11,300 nucleotides of DNA from Baffinella frigidus (taxonomy: Eukaryota; Cryptophyceae; Cryptomonadales; Baffinellaceae), in assembly GCA_026770585.1 (NCBI GenBank), contig MU646621.1, positions 197,399 through 208,698 on the forward strand, in the 5' to 3' direction. Of the stretch, positions 5,609 through 10,800 are shown piece by piece. The notes under the pieces are model-generated. The model made no database searches. It was not told the DNA's origin and was given only the letters and a program-made list of their open reading frames with translations. Numbering within the stretch: position 1 is the first letter of the stretch; every line of letters begins with the position of its first letter. The position numbers and the translations under genes are program-made.

Positions 5609-5769
5609 TCATCCGGTCAGGTATTTAAATTAAATGCTCGGGAGTTCCCCGAATGTACGAAAATTACTACACACGATCTTTCGGACACGACTCTTTTATC
5701 GGTTGTGTAGCAATTTTCGTCGTATGGGGAACTCCACCGAGCATTTAAATTAGATACCTGACCGGATGA
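5609..5769. mobile_element. Foldback element F3 (about 70 bp arms)
   Basis: TCATCCGGTCAGGTATTTAA at the left end pairs with ATTAGATACCTGACCGGATGA at the right. The arms continue through ATGCTCGGGAGTTCCCC / GGGGAACTCCACCGAGCAT and ACGAAAATTACTACACA / TGTGTAGCAATTTTCGT. The loop is about 18 bases. Mismatches and single-base gaps are few. There is no coding capacity and no convincing target duplication, so the mechanism is open. Confidence 0.75.
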
Positions 5770-5795
5770 AACCGCTCACCTCTGATAACCCGCGC

Positions 5796-6330
5796 GCAGC
5801 TTCCTATCAGCCTTCGACCGCATGGCGAAAACACGCTCTGGCGGGACGCTCTCCAACCACACCATCCCCCCCGGCTGCATTTCGCGCTCGCAGCTCGTCC
5901 AGGTTCCAGCCAGCCCTCCCAAACAGCTTCCAAGGAACATTCGGCCAGCAATCTGGTCGAAACGGCGGTTCGTGATGTGTGTTTGTACCGACCCCCCGGC
6001 GATGTGGAGGGTCTTGATGTCAGCGTTGGGCCGCATGGCCAAGATACGGTCGGGCGGCACGCCACACCGTCCCCCCAGGCTCCAACCACACCATCCCCCC
6101 CGCCTGCATCTCACAATCGATGTCAGGGTCCGGGCGCATGGCGAAGACACGTCTTCGGAGAGCGTCCGGCGGGACGCTCTCGCAGCTCGTCCAGGTTACG
6201 AGCCCCCACGCTCTCCAACCACACCACCCCCCCCGGCTGCATTTCGCGCTCCCAGCTCGTCCAGGTTCCGACCAGCCCTCAGGGCGGGCGCGAATCCCAG
6301 CTCTGCCTCACTCGACGTGACTGACCATTC
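5796..6330. repeat. GC-rich block of degenerate repeats, possible decayed coding DNA
   Basis: Motif P (CGCATGGCGAARACACG type) and a second motif, CCAACCACACCATCCCCCCC followed by GGCTGCATTTCGCGCTC and CAGCTCGTCCAGGTT, alternate at least three times. 5861-5998 is repeated without gaps at 6440-6577. On the minus strand the repeats read MQPGGMVWLESVPPERVFAM and VPPDRILAMRPNADIK, which look protein-like, but other frames are open too because of the GC content. I do not recognise a family. A relic of a duplicated gene on the minus strand is possible but not shown. Confidence 0.45.
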
Positions 6331-6439
6331 TCAAGTTGACATGCTGGGTGTGCGGTACAAATCTGTCAACTTTGGAGCGGGGAAGAGCCCGGGCTCTCCA
6401 AATTGCTGGGTCCAAATAGGCTGAGACAGAGCTTGGAAC

Positions 6440-6577
6440 ACCATCCCCCCTTGCTGCATCTCGCGTTCTCGGCTCGTCTAGGTTACCACCAGCCCTCCCA
6501 CAAAGCTTCGAAGGAACATTCGGCCAGAAATCTGGCCGAGACGGCGGTTCATAACATATCTTTGTACCGACCCCCCG
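6440..6577. repeat. 138 bp direct repeat of 5861-5998
   Basis: The two copies have the same length and share landmarks: ACCATCCCCCC, GCTCGTC.AGGTT, CCAGCCCTCCCA, AAGGAACATTCGGCCAG, ACGGCGGTTC and TTTGTACCGACCCCCCG. In the minus frame described for 5796-6330 this copy has a TAG stop. 138 is divisible by three. Confidence 0.75.
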
Positions 6578-6578
6578 C

Positions 6579-6650
6579 CCTCCCACACAGAGGGCTACGA
6601 AGGGATTTTCGGGCACTCGGTGCCCGAGTTTCCGTTACCTTATCCGTAGG
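6579..6650. repeat. CACACAG cassette, copy 2
   Basis: CCTCCCACACAGAGGGCTAC, GAAGGGATTTTC, a small hairpin GGGCA/TGCCC (6611-6625), then GAGTTTCCGTTACC and TATCCGTAGG. It matches copy 1 at its ends and copy 3 (7606) throughout. The rest up to about 6790 has no gene; CCGTAGGGTCCTAGG at about 6678 resembles the core of the hairpin elements found beyond 8800. Confidence 0.7.
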
Positions 6651-6789
6651 AACCTCCCTTTGCCCCTACGGGTTGCCCACCGTAGGGTCCTAGGTCGTAT
6701 CGCTTAGGGGTTATTCAAAATTCGTTTGAAGTCCGCTGTGTGGGAGTGGGAGCAAATCTTCTTTTTCAATCCCCGTTGAGTTGGACCTC

Positions 6790-6966
6790 CTAAACCCTAA
6801 ACCCAAACCCCTGAACCTCAAACCCTAAACCCTAAACCCTGAACCCTGAACCCTAACTCCTAAACCCGAAACCCCAAGCCCCAAACTCCAAACCCTACAA
6901 CCCAAACCCCTAACACCGAACCCGAACCCCTAAACCCCAATCCCTAAACCCTAAACCCCAACGCAG
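6790..6966. repeat. Interstitial degenerate telomere-like repeats, block 2
   Basis: About 25 variants of CCCTAAA, CCCTGAA, CCCCAAA and CCCCTAA in a row, C-rich strand on plus, ending at the ACGCAG before the first EF-hand-like exon copy. Confidence 0.85.
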
Positions 6967-7011
6967 GCGTTCGCCGGGATGGACACGGCGTGAAAAGAAG
7001 AAGAGCGAGAC
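6967..7011 (+). pseudogene. EF-hand-like exon array, copy 1 (broken)
   Basis: After ACGCAG the plus strand reads AFAGMDTA, a TGA stop at 6991-6993, then KEEERD. It aligns with ALAGMNTTLKEEELD of copy 4: CTG has become TGA and sequence after GAC is lost into DNA of another kind. It is directly preceded by telomere-like repeats instead of a normal intron tract. Confidence 0.55.
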
Positions 7012-7092
7012 CTTTCAAAGCATAAACCCTGAACACTCAAAACTAACAGCGAAACACTAATCCCTACATCAAGCAAACCCCAACCTCTACTC
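7012..7092. repeat. Weak interstitial telomere-like repeats
   Basis: CATAAACCCTGAACACTCAA and CAAACCCCAACC are decayed telomere-type units, up to the edge of foldback element F2. Confidence 0.4.
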
Positions 7093-7241
7093 TTATCTCA
7101 GAAAAGGGATTTTAAATTCGTTTTCTTAAGTCAATCCCCCTTCAAATTTGTCAACTTATGCGCAGAGAAAAGAATAAGTTGACGAATTTGTACAGGAATT
7201 GACTTAAGAAAACGAATTTAAAAATCCCTTTTCTGAGATAA
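7093..7241. mobile_element. Foldback element F2, TA-flanked
   Basis: TTATCTCAGAAAAGGGATTT (from 7093) is mirrored by AAAATCCCTTTTCTGAGATAA ending at 7241. The arms run on through AAATTCGTTTTCTTAAGTCA / TGACTTAAGAAAACGAATTT and CAAATTTGTCAACTTAT / ATAAGTTGACGAATTTG, with a loop of about 14 bases. TA occurs at the same place at each end (7094-7095, 7239-7240), so the ends read TA-TCTCAGAAAAGG. It is non-coding and MITE-like, and sits between EF-hand-like copies 1 and 2. Confidence 0.75.
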
Positions 7242-7255
7242 ACTCCTTCAACCAG

Positions 7256-7303
7256 GCGCTCGCTGCCATGAACACGCTCAAAGAAGAAGAGCTACATCTG
7301 CTA
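7256..7303 (+). pseudogene. EF-hand-like exon array, copy 2 (truncated)
   Basis: After CCAG the reading is ALAAMNTLKEEELHLL. It then stops matching the other copies and passes directly into AAACCCTGAACTCC telomere-like DNA. There is no internal stop, but only the first 16 codons remain. Confidence 0.55.
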
Positions 7304-7605
7304 ACTTCCAAACCCTGAACTCCAACCTCTTCAACACGCTAACCCTAACCCCTGACCCCCAAACACTATACACCATACCTTAAAAAGAGGCATCCTGAAA
7401 ACTCTGAACCAGGCAAACCATAAACGCTAATCCCTACCACGCCAGATTGGAGGCGGGGGTTATTTTTTAAAAAACACCACAGGATGTGTTCTTTGACTTT
7501 TGAAAACCACTGCCTTGAGGAGGAATTGACTTTTGGCGACCCCTTCCAAGACTCTGGCGTGGTAAGCGGCGGCAAGAACAATTGCTCGCCCGAACTTCAC
7601 GGGCG
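7304..7605. other. Spacer with telomere-like remnants, no clear gene
   Basis: CTAACCCTAACCCCTGACCC at about 7338 is a telomere-like remnant. 7440-7600 has an open plus frame from 7484 that joins that of exon copy 3, but its sequence shows no family features and no duplicate to test it against. TTTTTTAAAAAA at 7463-7474 is a short palindrome. Confidence 0.4.
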
Positions 7606-7669
7606 GTCCACACAGCGGCCTTCGAAGGGGTTTTCGGGTATTCAGTGCCCGAGTTTCCGTTACCTTAAC
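7606..7669. repeat. CACACAG cassette, copy 3, upstream of exon copy 3
   Basis: TCCACACAGCGGCCTTCGAA, GGGGTTTTCGGG, TATTCAGTGCCCGAG and TTTCCGTTACCTTA match 6581-6644. Here the cassette runs into a pyrimidine run (CCCCCCCTCCCCCTCGACGCAG region) that leads to the exon, so its 3' end could have acted as the branch region of an intron. Confidence 0.65.
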
Positions 7670-7690
7670 CCCCCCTCCCCCTCGACGCAG

Positions 7691-7780
7691 GCGCTCGCTG
7701 GCATGGACCCATTGCTGAAAGAAGAAGAGCTGGACCTGCTCTGCCTGCAATACGCCCGCCTGGGAGATTTCAAATCCCAC
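7691..7780 (+). pseudogene. EF-hand-like exon array, copy 3
   Basis: Preceded by a C/T-rich tract and GACGCAG at 7684-7690, it reads ALAGMDPLLKEEELDLLCLQ, then YARLGDFK, before diverging from copy 4 at SHRGG. There is no stop within the aligned part. Codons conserved with copy 4 show mainly third-position differences (GGC/GGG, GAA/GAG, CTG/CTC, GGA/GGC). The NYLAFLKDLEAY half is missing. GGGGGTGAGCG at 7784 looks like a donor, but splicing to the acceptor at 7883 would not keep the frame, so a working joint with copy 4 is not supported. Confidence 0.5.
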
Positions 7781-7854
7781 AGAGGGGGTGAGCGTAGAGG
7801 GGATCTGATCCGCTTCAGGTCCCAAAAAGCCCCCCAGGGCTGGAGGCTTCCGAA

Positions 7855-7883
7855 ACTCACCCCCCCTCTCTCTCTCGATGCAG
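7855..7883 (+). promoter_or_regulatory. Candidate 3' splice site before exon copy 4
   Basis: A 20-base run made almost only of C and T (CCCCCCCTCTCTCTCTC) is followed by GATGCAG ending at 7883, directly before GCGCTCGCTGG. The same layout precedes copy 3. This supports the array being made of exons with intron edges. Confidence 0.55.
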
Positions 7884-8093
7884 GCGCTCGCTGGGATGAA
7901 CACGACGCTGAAAGAAGAGGAGCTGGACCTGCTCTGCCTGCGATACTCCCGCCTCGGCGATTTCAACTACCTCGCATTCCTCAAGGACTTGGAAGCGTAC
8001 GCCCCCACCGTACCCTCTCGAGGCCAGACACTGGACTATTTTAAAACTGTTTTAAAATCGGGGGTCCTTTACAAGTGGGGCGTTGTGGAGTAA
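7884..8093 (+). CDS. EF-hand-like terminal exon, copy 4 (best preserved, partial gene)
   Basis: Uninterrupted 69 codons from the CAG to TAA at 8091-8093. Residues 1-6 ALAGMN, then TTLKEEELDLLCLRYSRLGD, then FNYLAFLKDLEAYAP, then a tail rich in hydrophobic and aromatic residues ending YKWGVVE. The LKEEELDLLCLRY helix and the FNYLAFLKDLE segment are typical of EF-hand units in ciliary, calcyphosin or EFCAB-like proteins, with FNYLAFL as the post-loop helix. The acidic DxDxDG loop is absent, so calcium binding is not predicted. An internal ATG at 7878 overlaps the splice site and is unlikely to be the true start. No promoter or first exon is visible in the window. The tail after EAYAP is seen only here, so TAA may be a real end or readthrough into intron. 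Confidence 0.4.
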   Translation, partial: ALAGMNTTLKEEELDLLCLRYSRLGDFNYLAFLKDLEAYAPTVPSRGQTLDYFKTVLKSGVLYKWGVVE

Positions 8094-8139
8094 TTTTTGC
8101 ATACATACATAGCCGCGTTGGTCACGTAGCTCCCCGGGT

Positions 8140-8238
8140 ATGGCACTGGAGGAGGACGAGATAGAGCTGCTCTGCTTGTGATACTCCCGCATGGGAGGTT
8201 TCAACTACCTCGCGTTCCTCGAGGACTTGGAAGCGTAG
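8140..8238 (+). pseudogene. EF-hand-like exon array, copy 5 (two stops)
   Basis: Reads MALEEDEIELLCL, TGA, YSRMGGFNYLAFLEDLEA, TAG. The TGA replaces the CGA (R) of copy 4 and the TAG replaces TAC (Y). The splice-site region before it is degraded (ACGTAG in place of CAG). Confidence 0.6.
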
Positions 8239-8262
8239 CCTGCCCCTCGCCCTTCACCCCAA

Positions 8263-8329
8263 AACCCAGGACACGAAACACGAAACACAAAACACGAAAC
8301 ACAAAACACAAAATACAAAATACCAAGCG
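8263..8329. repeat. AAACACGAAACACAAA low-complexity repeat
   Basis: About ten variants of AAACACG/AAACACA, probably a decayed telomere-like or microsatellite tract. It has replaced the first half of exon copy 6. Confidence 0.7.
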
Positions 8330-8331
8330 GC

Positions 8332-8409
8332 CTGATCTGCCTGCGATACTCCCGTCTGGGAGGTTTCAACTACCTCGTCTTCCTGAGGGACTAGGAAGCG
8401 TACGCCCCT
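8332..8409 (+). pseudogene. EF-hand-like exon array, copy 6 (5' half lost)
   Basis: Reads LICLRYSRLGGFNYLVFLRD, a TAG stop in place of TTG, then EAYAP. The missing first half is replaced abruptly by the AAACAC repeat. GEAYAP-type continuation (GCGTACGCCCCTCGCCCC) agrees with copy 4 up to YAP. Confidence 0.6.
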
Positions 8410-8506
8410 CGCCCCTTTTGGAAGCGTATGCCTGTAAACATTCTTGAGGGTTCAGGGCTGGACCCGAAAGACGGCAAAGACAGACCCCTGCAGTTTAGGT
8501 TAGAAC

Positions 8507-8587
8507 GAGCTGGAACTGCTCTGCGTGTGATACCCCCGCTTGGGCGATTTCAACTACCTGGCATTCCTCGAGGACTTGGAAGCGTAA
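8507..8587 (+). pseudogene. EF-hand-like exon array, copy 7 (two stops)
   Basis: Reads ELELLCV, TGA, YPRLGDFNYLAFLEDLEA, TAA. It shares with copy 5 the CGA to TGA change, the E in LEDLEA and a stop straight after EA. These two copies are therefore closest relatives, duplicated after the gene piece had died. Downstream sequence passes at once into GAAACCC repeats. Confidence 0.6.
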
Positions 8588-8722
8588 AAGCCCCGAAACC
8601 CGAAACCCGAAGAACCCCGAAAACCGGAACCTGGAAACCGAGACCCGGGACCTGAAGAAACCCAAAAATAGGAACCCGGAAACCGAGACCCGAGACCCGA
8701 AACCCCGAAACCCGAAACCGAG
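8588..8722. repeat. GAAACCC telomere-like repeats
   Basis: Variants of CCCGAAACC, CCGAGACCCGGG and CCCCGAAACCC, C-rich on the plus strand like the telomere but with G where T is normal. A related short tract is at 8970-9050. Confidence 0.7.
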
Positions 8723-8726
8723 GATG

Positions 8727-8770
8727 AGCAATTTCAACTGCCTCGCCTTCCTCAAGTACTCGGAAGCCCC
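8727..8770 (+). pseudogene. EF-hand-like exon array, copy 8 (3' part only)
   Basis: Reads SNFNCLAFLKYSEAP, aligning with DFNYLAFLKDLEAYAP of copy 4. It is the start of a block of about 145 bp duplicated at 10757. Confidence 0.5.
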
Positions 8771-8874
8771 GAACCCCTATCCCTTAAGTGGCCCTGTCCA
8801 TTAAGTGGCCAGTAGGCTCATACGCCCTACCGTAGGGCTCTAGGACCTGCCCAGGACCTGTCGGGGTTCAACTT
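8727..8874. repeat. Segmental duplication, copy 1
   Basis: From GCAATTTCAACTGCCTCGCC to CCTGCCCAGGACC, including exon copy 8 and the left half of hairpin element A1. It matches 10757-10891 with few substitutions and a 4 bp AGCT insertion in the second copy. Confidence 0.85.
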
Positions 8875-8899
8875 TGACCCCCTGGCCACTTGAGAGATA
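8778..8899. mobile_element. Hairpin element family A, copy A1
   Basis: Ends TA-TCCCTTAAGTGGCC (8778) and GGCCACTTGAGAGA-TA (8899), TA at both edges. The core contains CGCCCTACCGTAGGGC and CTAGGACCTGCCCAGGACC. It has an extra partial end repeat (CCATTAAGTGGCCAGTAGG) inside the left arm. It is non-coding. A terminal inverted repeat, a TA target and about 110-120 bp length fit a Tc1/mariner or Stowaway-like MITE. Confidence 0.7.
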
Positions 8900-9141
8900 T
8901 TTCCCACTTAAGCACTTGGTCCAGGGGTAAAACCTAAACACAAACCCCTAAAGTTTAGGTTAGAAGTAAGCCCCGAAACCCGAAACCCGAAATCCGAAGT
9001 CCGACCCCCAAAACCTGAAACCTTACCCCCTGAACCCTAAACCCCCTGTCCAGGATCGAAGCGATGACAGGCACGTCCTTTCGGGCGAGCGTCTATGAAT
9101 GAGCTAGCCGCGTTTAGGACATTTAGGGTTGATGCAATCTC
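8900..9141. other. Spacer with telomere-like remnants
   Basis: AGTTTAGGTTAGAA at 8951 repeats 8491. GAAACCCGAAACCC and ACCCCCTGAACCCTAAACCCC (8971-9050) are telomere-like. No coding segment is seen. Confidence 0.45.
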
Positions 9142-9250
9142 GCTATCCCTCAAGTGGCCAGGCGGTCAAATTTGACCCCCAAGAGGTCCTAGGCAGGTCC
9201 CAGGGCCCTACCGTAGGGCGTATGAGCCTACTGGCCACTTGAGGGATAGC
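9142..9250. mobile_element. Hairpin element family A, copy A2 (perfect 19 bp ends)
   Basis: GCTATCCCTCAAGTGGCCA (9142-9160) and its exact reverse complement (9232-9250), so the TA-flanked element is TCCCTCAAGTGGCCA...TGGCCACTTGAGGGA. The interior has GGTCAAATTTGACC, GGTCCTAGGCAGGTCC and GCCCTACCGTAGGGC, all near-palindromes. It is the best-preserved family A copy. Confidence 0.8.
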
Positions 9251-9293
9251 CGAACACCTGGCCGTTCCGTAGCAGGACACAGGCAAAAACCGT

Positions 9294-9376
9294 GTGGGGG
9301 GGGGGGGGTGCAGGGTGTAGGAGTTTGACGCGGGGGTGAGGGTGAGGGTGAGGGGGTGAGTGGGTGAGGGGGGGGC
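9294..9376 (+). repeat. G-rich tract (G13 plus GGGTGA repeats)
   Basis: Thirteen consecutive G at 9296-9308, then GGGTGAGGGTGAGGG-type repeats from 9332 and a final run of eight G. Four or more G-runs in a short span could form a G-quadruplex. The G-rich strand is on plus, opposite to the telomere-like tracts. Confidence 0.75.
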
Positions 9377-9430
9377 ATTCTTCTTCTCAGATGAGAGAAG
9401 ATCTTACTCTCAGATGAGAGGAAGAACGCC
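9377..9430. repeat. TCTCAGATGAGAG paired repeat
   Basis: CTTCTTCTCAGATGAGAGAAG and TCTCAGATGAGAGGAAGAA form a self-complementary pair of dyads around AGATCT. 9431-9590 after it shows no gene. Confidence 0.6.
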
Positions 9431-9592
9431 GGAAGTTCGAGAACGGGGATTTTGGTGCTTTGGTGCTTTTATTTACACTCACATCGAAGGCCACAGCCCA
9501 CCTCACTCTTGAGGAGTTGGGAGTAATCTACGGATGAGCTCCTCGACCCGACCCATCCGGATGTTCACAGGTTGCGAGCCGCGGTGTGAGGA

Positions 9593-9707
9593 CCTACAGG
9601 GGTCCTAGGCAGGTCCTAGGGCCCTACGGTAGGGCCTAAGAGCCTACTAGGGGTCCTCGGCAGGTCCTAGGGCCCTATGGTAGGGCCTATGAGCCTACTG
9701 ACCACGT
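9593..9707. repeat. Tandem half-elements sharing the A/B core
   Basis: GGGGTCCTAGGCAGGTCC, TAGGGCCCTACGGTAGGGCC and TAAGAGCCTACT are repeated immediately as GGGGTCCTCGGCAGGTCC, TAGGGCCCTATGGTAGGGCC and TATGAGCCTACTGACCACGT. They match the right half of family A (9186-9238) and lack the terminal repeats. Confidence 0.65.
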
Positions 9708-9713
9708 AAGGGT

Positions 9714-9834
9714 TGCAGGGGTACCTCGCCCATAAGAAACCGCCTCCTCCTAGGACCCTACAGTAGTACGGTGCCTAGGGCCCTATGGTGGTCCTAGGAA
9801 GGGGGCAGTTTCTTATGAGCGAGGCACCCCTGTA
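9714..9834. mobile_element. Hairpin element family B, copy B1
   Basis: Starts TGCAGGGGTACCTCGCCCAT and ends GAGCGAGGCACCCCTGTA. Core CCTAGGACCCTACAGTAG...CCTAGGGCCCTATGGTGGTCCTAGG. The arms pair along almost the full length of 121 bp with a few mismatches. Confidence 0.75.
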
Positions 9835-9867
9835 CGAGGTTTCTCAGGCGGGCCACCCCCGGGAGCC

Positions 9868-9988
9868 TACAGGGGTACCTCGATTACAAGAAAACGCCTC
9901 CCCGTAGGACCCTACAGTAGGGCTATGCCTAGGGCCCTATGGTCGTCCTAGGGGGGCGACGTTTTCTTGTAATCGAGGTATCCCTGTA
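9868..9988. mobile_element. Hairpin element family B, copy B2 (both arms changed alike)
   Basis: TACAGGGGTACCTCG then ATTACAAGAAAACG on the left; CGTTTTCTTGTAAT then CGAGGTATCCCTGTA on the right. The typical copy has CTCATAAGAAACCG here. The four positions that differ from other copies differ in both arms, keeping the stem paired. Its last TA is shared with the first TA of B3. Confidence 0.8.
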
Positions 9989-10118
9989 CAGGGGTACCTC
10001 GCTCAAAAGAAAGAACCCCCTTCCCTAGGACCGCCATAGGGCCCTAGGCATAGGCCTACTGTAGGGTCCTAGGGGGGGGGCGCTCTCTTATAACTCATAT
10101 AAGCGAGGTACCCCTGTA
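9987..10118. mobile_element. Hairpin element family B, copy B3
   Basis: TACAGGGGTACCTCGCTC to GCGAGGTACCCCTGTA. The right arm has about nine extra bases (TTATAACTCATATAAGC) and the left arm has AAAAGAAAGAAC, so this copy's stem is partly lost. It lies head-to-tail against B2, sharing one TA. Confidence 0.75.
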
Positions 10119-10225
10119 GTCCAAGACGAGTCCGCCTCGGGCCGTTAGATCGACTGTATGCAGGGTGCCCCCTTGTCCCTCTATTGGGACACTGCGAGAG
10201 CGGGACTCTTCACGTGCGAGCACAG
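10119..10225. other. Linker between hairpin elements
   Basis: About 107 bases with no repeat, gene or hairpin of note apart from GTCCCTCTATTGGGAC (10173-10188). Confidence 0.4.
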
Positions 10226-10307
10226 TACAGGGGTACCTCGCTCATAAGAAACGCTCACCCCCCTCGGACCACCGTAGGGCCGTAGGCATGTTCCTACTGT
10301 AGGGTCC
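10226..10307. mobile_element. Hairpin element family B, copy B4 (left part only)
   Basis: 82 bp from TACAGGGGTACCTCGCTCAT to CTGTAGGGTCC, directly repeated by the first 82 bp of B5 with about five differences. The right arm is missing. The junction TCCTACAGGGG resembles TCCTAGAGGGG inside the intact copy, suggesting loss or duplication by short homology. Confidence 0.75.
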
Positions 10308-10430
10308 TACAGGGGTACCTCGCTCATAAGAAACGCTCCCCCCTCTAGGACCACCGTAGGGCCATAGGCATGTTCCTACTGTAGGGTCCTAGAGGGGGGG
10401 GCGGTTTCTTATGAGCGAGGTACCCCTGTA
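10308..10430. mobile_element. Hairpin element family B, copy B5 (perfect 27 bp ends)
   Basis: TACAGGGGTACCTCGCTCAT plus AAGAAAC, with its exact reverse complement at 10404-10430. The arms continue through the C8/G8 and CTAGGACC segments to the CGTAGGGC core, so nearly all 123 bp form one hairpin. It can be read as CAGGGG...CCCCTG inserted at TA. Confidence 0.85.
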
Positions 10431-10464
10431 GGCGCTGGCACGGGAGGGAGGGCCCAGCTTTGTG

Positions 10465-10664
10465 TACAGGGACACCTCGCTCATAAGGAGGCGCACCCTC
10501 CTAGGACCCTACAGTAGGCCTATGTATCCCTCAAGTGGCGAGTAGGTGCCCGGCGAGTAGACGCCCTACCGTAGGGCCCTAGGACCTGCCTAGGACCTCT
10601 TGGCGGTCAATTTTGACCGCCTCGCCACTTAAGAGATAGCCCTGCGGTGGTCCTCGGGGGGGGG
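10465..10664. mobile_element. Hairpin element B6, split by family A copy A3
   Basis: The left half is 10465-10524 (TACAGGGACACCTCGCTCAT to GTAGGCCTATG). Element A3 follows, and then the right-half core (GCCCTGCGGTGGTCCTCGGG) from 10639. The right end repeat of B6 is lost after the G-run at about 10664, where AGTCACGTG begins. Confidence 0.7.
10525..10638. mobile_element. Hairpin element family A, copy A3, nested in B6
   Basis: TA-TCCCTCAAGTGGCGAG at the left and CTCGCCACTTAAGAGA-TA at the right. Both arms have GGCGAG/CTCGCC where other copies have GGCCAG/CTGGCC, a paired change. The interior has GGCGGTCAATTTTGACCGCC and CGCCCTACCGTAGGGCCCTA. TA lies at both junctions with B6, as expected for a TA target duplication. 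Confidence 0.8.
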
Positions 10665-10756
10665 GAGTCACGTGATAGCACAGTAGGAACTGGCATGACA
10701 GGGAGAGAGACCTTGATTCACACCAACACGGTCGCCTTAAAAGAGGGGCCTTTATT

Positions 10757-10800
10757 GGCAATTTTAACTGCCTCGCCTTCCTCAAGTACTCGGAAGCCCC
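10757..10800 (+). pseudogene. EF-hand-like exon array, copy 9 (3' part only)
   Basis: Reads GNFNCLAFLKYSEAP; duplicate of copy 8 with TTT for TTC (synonymous). It was carried here by the 145 bp segmental duplication, 2 kb from the main array. Confidence 0.5.

Noticed and set aside
5822-6424. 200-codon plus-strand open frame
   Set aside because: GC-rich repeat DNA is open in several frames on both strands. There are no family motifs, and the sequence is a patchwork of motif repeats.
7788-7883. Intron joining exon copies 3 and 4 (GTGAGCG donor to GATGCAG acceptor)
   Set aside because: Splice signals look acceptable, but the joint shifts the frame of copy 4, and copy 3 already lacks the second half of the exon.
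7484-8044. 186-codon plus-strand open frame as a single gene
   Set aside because: Only the part at 7691-7780 matches other exon copies. It then runs out of frame through the better copy at 7884, so the frame is a chance join of spacer, exon copy 3 and a shadow of copy 4.
8495-8755. Minus-strand frame rich in GFG and SRVSVS repeats
   Set aside because: It is the complement of the GAAACCC telomere-like tract, low complexity and without further support.
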